Source of the DNA: Deltaproteobacteria bacterium
GTDB lineage: Bacteria > Desulfobacterota > Desulfobacteria > Desulfobacterales > UBA11574
NCBI GenBank assembly: GCA_019313025.1
Contig: JAFDCA010000095.1
Location: 1 to 5,257, forward strand
DNA: 5,257 bases
Reading direction: 5' to 3'
The notes under the pieces: model-generated
The model's database searches: none
Seen by the model: only the letters and a program-made list of their open reading frames with translations
Told to the model about the DNA's origin: nothing
Shown here: positions 1-4,869 of the stretch, in pieces
Position numbering within the stretch: the stretch's first letter is position 1
How the letters are laid out: every line of letters begins with the position of its first letter
Translations under genes and position numbers: made by a program

Positions 1-114
1 CAAAAATATGTTCCGATTGAATGAATAACGGTCACGATTTACCGTAAGCCGCCGGATGATTTCGTTGAGGTCGGGAAGCTGTCTGAGCAAATTAGAGCGC
101 GTTAAAGAGAACAT
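1..114 (-). CDS. Unrecognised gene, N-terminal part only (runs off left edge)
   Basis: The minus strand is open from an ATG at 114 to the window edge for 38 codons, beginning MFSLTRSNLLRQLPDLNEII and continuing RRLTVNRDRYSF. An in-frame stop (TAA) lies only a few codons upstream, so this ATG is the only possible start in view. There is no clear Shine-Dalgarno site. I do not recognise the family; the visible part is charged and probably helical, with no signal peptide or membrane segment. Support for coding comes from a diverged copy of the first 22 codons on the other strand at 181-243, where differences include several synonymous third-position changes. It could belong to a repeated or mobile gene family, but no transposase motif is visible in this fragment. 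It reads away from the ferredoxin cluster's end in the same direction, so it could be a separate unit downstream. Confidence 0.45.
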   Translation of the reverse strand, partial: MFSLTRSNLLRQLPDLNEIIRRLTVNRDRYSFNRNIFL

Positions 115-243
115 CTTCGAAGTATTTTAAATTAAAAAATAAAATCAAACTACTGAACGATATTCTAAAAAGCCATGGACATGTTCTCTTTTACGCGCTT
201 TTGTTTGCGCGTTCTTGCAGATCTTAGCGAAATTATCCGGCGG
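49..243. repeat. Inverted pair of diverged 63-66 base arms around an AT-rich spacer
   Basis: The left arm (49-114, read on the minus strand) and right arm (181-243, read on the plus strand) align with 48 of 63 bases identical and one three-base gap, counted by hand. The outermost and innermost blocks are the most similar: ATGTTCTCTTT and ACGCGC near the centre, CCGG and neighbouring bases at the ends. The spacer (115-180) is AT-rich and contains the palindrome CTTCGAAG at its left border. The arms point outward, unlike transposon terminal repeats that enclose an element. Confidence 0.6.
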
Positions 244-360
244 ATGAAACGGAATGTTATTCTGACAATAGCCATAACCCTAAATGAGCGAAAGTCAAGG
301 ATTCCCCACAGATTTGAGCCATCAAGGGCGATGCCGAAGTCGCCTGCGGCGAACCCCTGA
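181..360 (+). pseudogene. Diverged, probably broken copy of the left-edge gene start
   Basis: The plus strand from the ATG at 181 encodes MFSFTRFCLRVLADLSEIIRR, which matches the left-edge minus-strand gene (MFSLTRSNLLRQLPDLNEIIRR) at 15 of 21 aligned residues with one codon deleted. After the shared RR the frame continues to a TGA at 358-360 with no further similarity. In another register the DNA still shows short matches (GTTATTC, then CAAT), as expected after frame-shifting deletions. An upstream in-frame ATG at 175 is also possible. No ribosome binding site is evident. I read it as a degraded fragment, not a working gene. A short functional peptide cannot be excluded. Confidence 0.35.
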
Positions 361-406
361 TAACGAAGAGAATAGTATCCTCATTTTGTTTACGCCCAAT
401 TATGAT
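244..406. other. Non-coding stretch downstream of the ferredoxin
   Basis: No credible gene was seen in these 163 bases. The minus-strand cluster ends at 407, so a terminator is expected here. The best hairpin is TCGCC-TGC-GGCGA (340-352); an alternative pairing uses GGCGA at 328-332 with TCGCC at 340-344. Neither is followed by a T-run on the minus strand, so a rho-independent terminator is not supported. Confidence 0.5.
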
Positions 407-598
407 TTAAGCCTCTTCCCAGTATATACAATCTTCAGGGCAGTATTTTATTGCCTCATTGACTTCGATCTCCGGATAAGAGGATCGCTCGATGACTTCA
501 ATATATCCGACATCATTCAGCCTGAAAACCAAAGGGCATACCTCAATACAGGCTCCGCACACAGTGCATCGGCTCAAGTCAACAACCGGTATTTTCAT
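407..598 (-). CDS. Small single-cluster [4Fe-4S] ferredoxin
   Basis: This is a 63-residue low-potential electron carrier. The cluster motif is C11-x2-C14-x2-C17, with the fourth ligand C53 in YCPEDC, the layout of Desulfovibrio gigas-type ferredoxins with one [4Fe-4S] cluster. C21 (in EVCP) and C57 are additional cysteines. The second-cluster motif of 2x[4Fe-4S] ferredoxins is incomplete, so only one cluster is predicted. C21 corresponds to a cysteine that in D. gigas ferredoxin can form a disulfide, but C57 is not at the known partner position. The ATG overlaps the fprA stop as ATGA and has no Shine-Dalgarno site of its own, which points to translational coupling with fprA. It is the last gene of the cluster. 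A role feeding electrons to rubredoxin or the flavodiiron protein, or draining them elsewhere, is inferred from position only. Confidence 0.93.
   Translation of the reverse strand: MKIPVVDLSRCTVCGACIEVCPLVFRLNDVGYIEVIERSSYPEIEVNEAIKYCPEDCIYWEEA
595..598 (-). other. ATGA stop-start overlap of fprA and ferredoxin
   Basis: The four bases ATGA on the minus strand hold both the ferredoxin ATG and the fprA TGA. With no purine-rich site just upstream (the sequence is AACGAAAAAAT), ferredoxin translation probably depends on ribosomes finishing fprA. Confidence 0.7.
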
Positions 599-1785
599 AT
601 TTTTTCGTTGATGGCTTTCCCGATTTTTTGACCCAGCTCAAAACAGGCCTCCAAGCCTTTCTTTTCAGGAACGTATTGAATTCTCACACCGGGATCAATG
701 ACGTCGAATTTCATGTCTTCGAGTTCTTTATTGATCATCTTGACCGCTTCACCACTCCACCCGTAAGAACCAAAGGCAGCACCGATTTTGTTTAACGGCT
801 TGAGCCCTTTCATATATACCAAAAAATCACTGACCGTGGGAAATAACTGGTTGTTAAGTGTCGGTGATCCCACAACCACAGCTGCTGCATCAAGGACATC
901 CGTCATAATTTCGCTTCGATGGGAGCTTCGAATATGTATCGGTCTTACCGATACCCCCTCATCTGCGATTCCCGCCGCAATCTCATCGGCCATGGCCTCA
1001 GTGCTGTGCCACATGGTGTCGTAGACCACGACCGCTTTTTTCTCTTGCTCCTGTTTGGCCCATTTTGCATAGGCATTGATAATCTTGCCCGGATCTTTTC
1101 TCCATATGATTCCGTGATCCGGACATATCATATCGATTTCAAGGCCCAGTTGGGTAACCTTATCCAAAAGGTTTAGAATCAACGGCGAATAAAGAAGCAA
1201 AATATTGGCATAGTACTTTTTTGCGTGAAGCATGATATCCTCTCCGATCTGATCATCGAATCTTTCATGCCCTGCATAATGTTGTCCGAAGCCGTCACTG
1301 GAAAAGAGAATTTTGTCTTCCTTCAGGTAGGTAAACATACTGTCCGGCCAGTGAATCATACGGGTTTCGAGAAATGTCAAGGTCCGATTTCCGAGACTCA
1401 ACTCCTCGCCGGTGCCTACCGCATGATAATTCCACTTTTGAGGAAAGTGTTGGGCCAGATTTTTGGCACCCATTTTGGAACAATAAAGCGGCTTGTTCTC
1501 ACCGACCCTGTGCATCAACCGGGGTAACCCGCCGGAATGGTCCATTTCCGTATGATTGCTAATGACATAGTCTATCTTTTTAGGATCGATGATTTTTGAT
1601 ATATTATCAATGAGTTGATCAGAATAATTCTTCTTGACGGTGTCGATAAGCGCAATCTTTTCATCGACGATCAAAAACGCATTATAACTGGTGCCTCGAT
1701 GTGTCGAATATCCGTGAAAATCCCGTATGTTCCAGTCAATAACGCCAACATCAAAAATTCCTTTTGTTATTTCTACCGGTCTCAT
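595..1785 (-). CDS. fprA: Flavodiiron protein (rubredoxin:oxygen oxidoreductase family)
   Basis: This 396-residue cytoplasmic protein is a class A flavodiiron protein, which reduces O2 to water and/or NO to N2O. Residues 1 to about 248 are the metallo-beta-lactamase-like domain with all diiron ligands: H78, E80, D82 and H83 in HTEMDHSG, H145 in MIHWPDSM, D164 in SSDGFGQH and H224 in PDHG. This is the H-x-E-x-D-H...H...D...H pattern of Desulfovibrio gigas Roo. Residues about 250-396 form the flavodoxin domain: FMN phosphate loop around YDTMWHSTEAMA (255-266), VVGSPTLNN (304-312) and FGSYGWSGEA (338-347). Length matches Roo/FprA, and no C-terminal rubredoxin or reductase extension is fused, consistent with the separate rubredoxins upstream. 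The start follows AGGAGG (1789-1794) after three bases. The stop TGA overlaps the ATG of the ferredoxin gene. The balance between O2 and NO activity cannot be told from these residues. Confidence 0.97.
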   Translation of the reverse strand: MRPVEITKGIFDVGVIDWNIRDFHGYSTHRGTSYNAFLIVDEKIALIDTVKKNYSDQLIDNISKIIDPKKIDYVISNHTEMDHSGGLPRLMHRVGENKPLYCSKMGAKNLAQHFPQKWNYHAVGTGEELSLGNRTLTFLETRMIHWPDSMFTYLKEDKILFSSDGFGQHYAGHERFDDQIGEDIMLHAKKYYANILLLYSPLILNLLDKVTQLGLEIDMICPDHGIIWRKDPGKIINAYAKWAKQEQEKKAVVVYDTMWHSTEAMADEIAAGIADEGVSVRPIHIRSSHRSEIMTDVLDAAAVVVGSPTLNNQLFPTVSDFLVYMKGLKPLNKIGAAFGSYGWSGEAVKMINKELEDMKFDVIDPGVRIQYVPEKKGLEACFELGQKIGKAINEKI

Positions 1786-1788
1786 CTT

Positions 1789-1794
1789 CCTCCT
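1789..1794 (-). promoter_or_regulatory. Ribosome binding site of fprA
   Basis: The minus strand reads AGGAGG, then AAG, then ATG, all within the 18-base gap after the rubredoxin stop. The closeness suggests that rubredoxin and fprA are translated from one message. Confidence 0.65.
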
Positions 1795-1803
1795 GTCCTT
1801 TTA

Positions 1804-1962
1804 TTATTCTTTTTCAAAATCATCTTTTGATGCGCCGCATACGGGGCATTCCCAGTCATTCGGCAGATCTTCAAATTTTGTGCCCGGCGCCACACCACTG
1901 TCAGGATCACCTTGTTCCGGATCATAAACATAACCGCAAATCGTACATACATACTTGTCCAT
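1804..1962 (-). CDS. rub: Canonical rubredoxin (52 residues)
   Basis: Translation of the minus strand from the ATG at 1962 gives a complete classical rubredoxin: [19 protein letters not shown] at the start, [20 protein letters not shown] near the end, and a double stop (TAA TAA). The iron ligands are C6 and C9 (CX2C) and C39 and C42 (CPVCG). Aromatic core residues Y4, Y11, Y13, W37 and F49 are in place, and the length is that of typical Desulfovibrio rubredoxins. AAAGGAG (1970-1976) lies seven bases before the ATG. The gene ends 18 bases before fprA, the arrangement known as rub-roo in Desulfovibrio gigas, where rubredoxin is the direct electron donor to rubredoxin:oxygen oxidoreductase. It is therefore the most likely donor for the neighbouring flavodiiron protein. 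The frame is short and easily missed by length-filtered gene finding. Confidence 0.96.
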   Translation of the reverse strand: MDKYVCTICGYVYDPEQGDPDSGVAPGTKFEDLPNDWECPVCGASKDDFEKE

Positions 1963-1969
1963 TTGAATT

Positions 1970-1976
1970 CTCCTTT
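1970..1976 (-). promoter_or_regulatory. Ribosome binding site of the short rubredoxin
   Basis: The minus strand reads AAAGGAG, seven bases before ATG. This strong site supports the 52-residue rubredoxin as a real gene despite its size. Confidence 0.75.
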
Positions 1977-2045
1977 TTAATTGAATTTATGTAACAGTCT
2001 AGTTCTCTGAAACAAATAGATCTCAAAAAAGCTTCCGTCTTAATT

Positions 2046-2252
2046 CTAACCATCGGCGACTGCTGAACCGGGCCCGGCAAGCGGTTTGAACATTTTCTTT
2101 CCGGCACCGCACACCGGACATTTCCAGTCATCGGGCAAATCGGCAAACTGGGTCCCTTTGGGAATCTTTCCTTTTCGGTCTCCTTTGTCGGGGTTGTAAA
2201 TATATCCACAATTAACCGTCTGACATTGATACATCTCTTCAGGTTCGGCCAT
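2046..2252 (-). CDS. Rubredoxin with CX4C first cysteine pair
   Basis: Rubredoxins carry one iron on four cysteines and pass single electrons in the cytoplasm; in rub-roo systems the acceptor is the flavodiiron protein. This 68-residue protein has C10-QTVN-C15-GYIY and CPVCG (C45, C48). The first pair is separated by four residues instead of the usual two, a spacing known from a second rubredoxin (type 2) of Desulfovibrio desulfuricans. The PDKGD, F-x-DLPDDW and [11 protein letters not shown] blocks are otherwise standard. The C-terminal tail (about 57-68, Pro/Gly/Ala-rich) extends past the normal rubredoxin end. The start is well set: AAGGAGG (2258-2264) lies five bases before the ATG. It is followed after 83 bases by a canonical rubredoxin. 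The different loop should shift redox potential or partner choice, but the direction cannot be read from sequence. Confidence 0.93.
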   Translation of the reverse strand: MAEPEEMYQCQTVNCGYIYNPDKGDRKGKIPKGTQFADLPDDWKCPVCGAGKKMFKPLAGPGSAVADG

Positions 2253-2425
2253 TTATTCCTCCTTGGGCATCATTTTTAAATGTATTCTTTAAAAAATGTT
2301 CATCAGCTTTGGGACGGATTCTTTAGAGGTTTATCGGCGGTTGTTGCTTCATAAACATCTATGGGAATCATCATGTCTTTGACTCATAATCGGACGGGTA
2401 TGAAATCTTCTCCATTCGTACATTT
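2253..2425 (-). promoter_or_regulatory. Intergenic region, possible promoter for the rubredoxin-fprA unit
   Basis: This 173-base gap is the largest within the cluster and separates the fusion gene from the rubredoxins. Its part nearest the rubredoxin (about 2270-2300) is AT-rich and contains CATTTTTAAATG (2271-2282), an inverted repeat with arms CATTT/AAATG, and a related ATTCTTTAAAAAATGTT next to it. On the minus strand a poor -35/-10 pair (TGAACA, then TACATT) can be drawn there, but neither box is a good sigma-70 match. No terminator hairpin with a T-run follows the fusion gene. A second promoter is plausible from gap size and composition only. A 26-codon frame inside the gap is discussed as a separate finding. 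Confidence 0.25.
2258..2264 (-). promoter_or_regulatory. Ribosome binding site of the CX4C rubredoxin
   Basis: The minus strand reads AAGGAGG followed by AATAA and the ATG. This is a strong site with good spacing and supports translation from 2252. Confidence 0.75.
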
Positions 2426-3406
2426 TTAGCTCAATGGTATGTTATTGACAAGCGCTTTAACCTTTTTTTCAATGTCGTCACGAACGTTTCGCATAACATC
2501 CAACGGTTTTCCGGCCGGATCGGGTAAATCCCAATCCAACCGCTGCACACCTGGAATATAAGGACATGCTTCGCCACACCCCATGGTAATAATCATATGC
2601 TGTTGCTGTTCCGATACCGCCTTATCCAGGAATCGGGTTTCGCGAAATCCCATATCAATCCCCTTTTCCGCCATGACGTTGACCATATCCACATTTATTT
2701 TTTCCGCAGGCTCGCTGCCCGCTGAAACCGCTTCAATTTTATCTCCGGCAAAATATTGTGCAAACGCTGCGGCCATCTGGCTTCGGCAGGCGTTCTCCCG
2801 GCAGGCGAACAGAACCTTCTTTCGATTCAGCAACGGGGATAAAAGCGTATTTACCGATTTTTTAACGTCCATATGAACCGTTGAATGTTTTTCCATATCT
2901 CCGATATTTTCAATATGCCGATAGTTGAGACTCCCGTTAAAACTCGCTCCCACCGCATCAAAAAAATATTTTGCTGTTAGATCGACACCTTCAAACAGAT
3001 TTTTTCCCTTTGTCGCTCCCTGGGCAAGGAGAAATCCGCGCCGGTAATGTCTCGCCGGATCGGCCAGGTTCAGCTTATATTTCCTGGACCATAGGGTCTG
3101 ACTTCGATCGATGGGAGCCTTAAGTTGGGCGGGAACGTTATAAAAATATATGGGTGTCGCCAAAACAACCACATCCGCCTCCCGAAGCAACGGATAGATT
3201 TCATTGGTCATATCATCATCTTTGGTGACACAATAACCTTTCTTTTCACAAAGACCGCAGCCCAAACACGGCACAATATTTTTTTGGGCCACGTCAACAA
3301 TATGGGTTTGGGCACCTAACGTCTCAGCCTCGTCCATGAAGGCGGATAAAAGAAAGTGGGTGTTCCCTTTTTTTCGGGGACTCCCTTGAAATCCAAGAAT
3401 CATCAT
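2426..3406 (-). CDS. Iron-sulfur flavoprotein fused to ArsC-type arsenate reductase
   Basis: This is a single 326-residue frame with two complete domains. Residues 1 to about 185 are an NAD(P)H-dependent FMN reductase/flavodoxin-like domain: phosphate loop GSPRKKGNTH (8-17), TPIYFYNVPAQLKAPIDR (84-101), and the compact cysteine motif C47-x2-C50-x2-C53-x5-C59. That motif is the [4Fe-4S] site of the iron-sulfur flavoprotein (ISF) family, with the spacing known from Methanosarcina thermophila ISF. Residues from about 196 to 318 are a low-molecular-weight-phosphatase-fold ArsC: active loop CRENACR (C202, R208), two later cysteines C277 and C281, and DPAG (296-299) with the acid aspartate. ArsC enzymes of this class reduce arsenate with three cysteines and are recycled by thioredoxin or a similar thiol donor. 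The start is the first ATG of an ATG-ATG pair with AAGAGG eight bases upstream; a longer open frame reaches 3502 but overlaps the cytochrome gene. No ArsR or arsenite pump is nearby, so arsenate as the true substrate is unproven. Confidence 0.88.
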   Translation of the reverse strand: MMILGFQGSPRKKGNTHFLLSAFMDEAETLGAQTHIVDVAQKNIVPCLGCGLCEKKGYCVTKDDDMTNEIYPLLREADVVVLATPIYFYNVPAQLKAPIDRSQTLWSRKYKLNLADPARHYRRGFLLAQGATKGKNLFEGVDLTAKYFFDAVGASFNGSLNYRHIENIGDMEKHSTVHMDVKKSVNTLLSPLLNRKKVLFACRENACRSQMAAAFAQYFAGDKIEAVSAGSEPAEKINVDMVNVMAEKGIDMGFRETRFLDKAVSEQQQHMIITMGCGEACPYIPGVQRLDWDLPDPAGKPLDVMRNVRDDIEKKVKALVNNIPLS

Positions 3407-3414
3407 CAGCGAAA

Positions 3415-3420
3415 CCTCTT
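3415..3420 (-). promoter_or_regulatory. Ribosome binding site of the ISF-ArsC gene
   Basis: The minus strand reads AAGAGG directly after the TAA stop of the cytochrome c gene, then eight bases, then ATGATG. The spacing favours a start at 3406 over upstream in-frame ATG codons that would overlap the cytochrome gene. Confidence 0.65.
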
Positions 3421-3762
3421 TTACTTTGTATGGCATTCCCGGCAGGATGTGGGACCGGCCTTTTCGCCCTGTTTGACCCGGTTGCGATGACACCCCGTGC
3501 AATGATTCATAACCCGCTTTTTCGCCAGTTTGCCCTGGTTTTTCAAATCCTTGATAACGCCGAGCTTCTGGGGAAAGATATTATGGCAGATGTTGCAATC
3601 ACCCAGCGTCGTTTGATGTTGTCGATGGGGGAAACCGACCGCGCCTCTTTGGCCTCCGTCAAGAGTTATTTGTTCCGAGCCTTTTGTTTCAACGCCGGCA
3701 ACGATGACACCACCACAAAGAAGCACGAATACAGCACTCAACACAACAATTTTTGATTTCAT
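3421..3762 (-). CDS. Periplasmic triheme cytochrome c (c7/c3 type)
   Basis: This is a small exported electron-transfer protein of 113 residues. Residues 1 to about 22 form a signal peptide (MKSK, then a hydrophobic stretch ending VIVAG). The mature part has exactly three haem c attachment motifs: CNICH (56-60), CTGCH (88-92) and CRECH (107-111). Histidines in PHRQH (46 and 49) and the one directly before CTGCH (87) are placed to be the distal ligands, giving three bis-histidine haems. That layout matches the triheme cytochrome c7 group (PpcA-like) of the cytochrome c3 superfamily. An in-frame GTG at 3777 would add five residues (MKVTF); the ATG at 3762 gives a more usual signal peptide, but neither start has a clear Shine-Dalgarno site. 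The gene sits 35 bases after cydB and 14 bases before the ISF-ArsC fusion, so it is probably in the cydAB transcript. Its redox partner is unknown; a link to cytochrome bd is only suggested by position. Confidence 0.9.
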   Translation of the reverse strand: MKSKIVVLSAVFVLLCGGVIVAGVETKGSEQITLDGGQRGAVGFPHRQHQTTLGDCNICHNIFPQKLGVIKDLKNQGKLAKKRVMNHCTGCHRNRVKQGEKAGPTSCRECHTK

Positions 3763-3797
3763 AAAGGTAACTTTCACAAAAATTAAAATACGATTAC

Positions 3798-4826
3798 CTA
3801 ATAGGCTTCATCATGGGCAAGATCCTCTGGGGTCACTTTGCCTTTAAAAAGGTTATATGCCCACACTTGATAGCCGATAACAACAGGGATAAAAATTATA
3901 ACGACAATCAGCATAATTTTCAATGTTAAGGGACTTGAAGACGCATTATATGCGGTAAGGCTGTACCTGGGATTCAGGCTGGAAGGAAACAGATTCGGGT
4001 AAAGCCCGATGACGCCGAAAAACGTAGCGCCCACGATGGTCAATGCCGAAGCAAACCAGGCTTTGAAAAACGTTTTCCTTAAAAGGAATAACCTGACGCC
4101 CAAAAGTGCAAGAACCGTGATCAGTATGACAATAAAAAAAGCGGGATGTTCAATGTAGTTGTCATACAGTCGGGTGTAAAACTTGCTGGCAATTAAAAAA
4201 ACAACCGCCACTCCAAGAAGAATCGGCCAGAGTTTATTGGCGGTGGAAACAGCCCTTTCTTGGAGGTCCCCTTCTGATTTTATGGAAATCCACAAAGCAC
4301 CGTGAATCATAAAAAGGAGAACGAAAAGAACACCTCCCAAAAGACCATATGGATTTAAAAGTGTAAAGAGTGTTCCATGGTAGATCCCATTGTGATCGAT
4401 GGGAATGCCCTGGAAAATATTTGCAAAGGCAACGCCAAACAAGAGTGCGGGTGCAAAGCTTCCTACAAAAATACAGGTGTCCCAAATCTTTCGCCATCGG
4501 GGGTCATCGACTTTGCCTCGAAATTCAAAAGAAACACCTCGAAGAATAAGGGCAAATAAAATCAGCATCAAGGCTGAATAAAGAGATGAAAACATAACGG
4601 AATATACCATGGGAAAGGCTGCAAAAGTAACCCCTCCGGCGGTGATCAGCCATACTTCATTTCCGTCCCACAATGGTCCCAGTGCATTAATCATAATCCG
4701 TTTGTCCTGATCGGTTTTGCCCAGGAAAGGATAAAGTGTTCCGATCCCAAAATCGAATCCGTCCGTCATGAAGAATACCGCCCATAAAAGACCCCATAAA
4801 AAAAACCATATCGTTTGTAAAACCAT
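3798..4826 (-). CDS. cydB: Cytochrome bd quinol oxidase subunit II
   Basis: CydB is the second integral membrane subunit of cytochrome bd and holds the complex together with CydA. The protein is 342 residues, typical of the shorter CydB forms (E. coli is about 379), and is hydrophobic almost throughout, with about nine membrane segments. The N-terminal signature TDGFDFGIG (21-29) is followed by GPLWDGNEVWLITAGG (50-65), the most conserved block of the family. The frame could be extended to a TTG at 4838, but that TTG lies inside the ribosome binding site GGAGGAGG (4829-4836), so the ATG at 4826 is chosen. The gene follows cydA by 43 bases and precedes the cytochrome c gene closely. There is no room for a CydX-type small subunit between cydB and the cytochrome gene, so any third subunit is encoded elsewhere or absent. 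No frameshift or missing signature residue was seen. Confidence 0.96.
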   Translation of the reverse strand: MVLQTIWFFLWGLLWAVFFMTDGFDFGIGTLYPFLGKTDQDKRIMINALGPLWDGNEVWLITAGGVTFAAFPMVYSVMFSSLYSALMLILFALILRGVSFEFRGKVDDPRWRKIWDTCIFVGSFAPALLFGVAFANIFQGIPIDHNGIYHGTLFTLLNPYGLLGGVLFVLLFMIHGALWISIKSEGDLQERAVSTANKLWPILLGVAVVFLIASKFYTRLYDNYIEHPAFFIVILITVLALLGVRLFLLRKTFFKAWFASALTIVGATFFGVIGLYPNLFPSSLNPRYSLTAYNASSSPLTLKIMLIVVIIFIPVVIGYQVWAYNLFKGKVTPEDLAHDEAY

Positions 4827-4828
4827 TT

Positions 4829-4836
4829 CCTCCTCC
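4829..4836 (-). promoter_or_regulatory. Strong ribosome binding site that fixes the cydB start
   Basis: The minus strand reads GGAGGAGG, then AA, then the ATG of cydB. A TTG codon in the same frame overlaps this site, so calling that TTG as the start would place the Shine-Dalgarno sequence inside the coding region. This supports starting cydB at the ATG. Confidence 0.8.
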
Positions 4837-4869
4837 AATATTTTTTGTATTGCCGGGCTATTCGAATTG

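Noticed and set aside
49..243. Insertion-sequence terminal inverted repeats
   Set aside because: The arms face outward from a 66-base spacer that is too small to hold a transposase, and the matches follow codon structure, which fits divergent related coding starts better than IS ends.
328..352. Hairpin GGCGA/TCGCC as a terminator for the ferredoxin end of the operon
   Set aside because: The stem has only five pairs, two pairings compete, and no T-run follows on the minus strand.
284..631. Plus-strand open frame of 115 codons
   Set aside because: It lies across the ferredoxin gene on the other strand, and its product has no recognisable motif. The ferredoxin cysteine pattern is clear, so this frame is a shadow.
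1922..2209. Minus-strand open frame of 95 codons over both rubredoxin genes
   Set aside because: It is out of frame with the CX4C rubredoxin and the 52-residue rubredoxin, both of which have complete iron-binding cysteines and good ribosome binding sites.
3407..3502. N-terminal extension of the ISF-ArsC gene to an ATG at 3502
   Set aside because: The added 32 residues overlap the haem-binding end of the cytochrome gene, look unlike any domain, and precede the natural flavoprotein start MMILGFQGSPRK, which has its own ribosome binding site.
3720..3762. Lipoprotein signal in the triheme cytochrome (LLCGG)
   Set aside because: The residue before the cysteine is leucine, not Gly, Ala or Ser, and a normal signal peptide cleavage region follows at VIVAG, so a soluble periplasmic protein is more likely.
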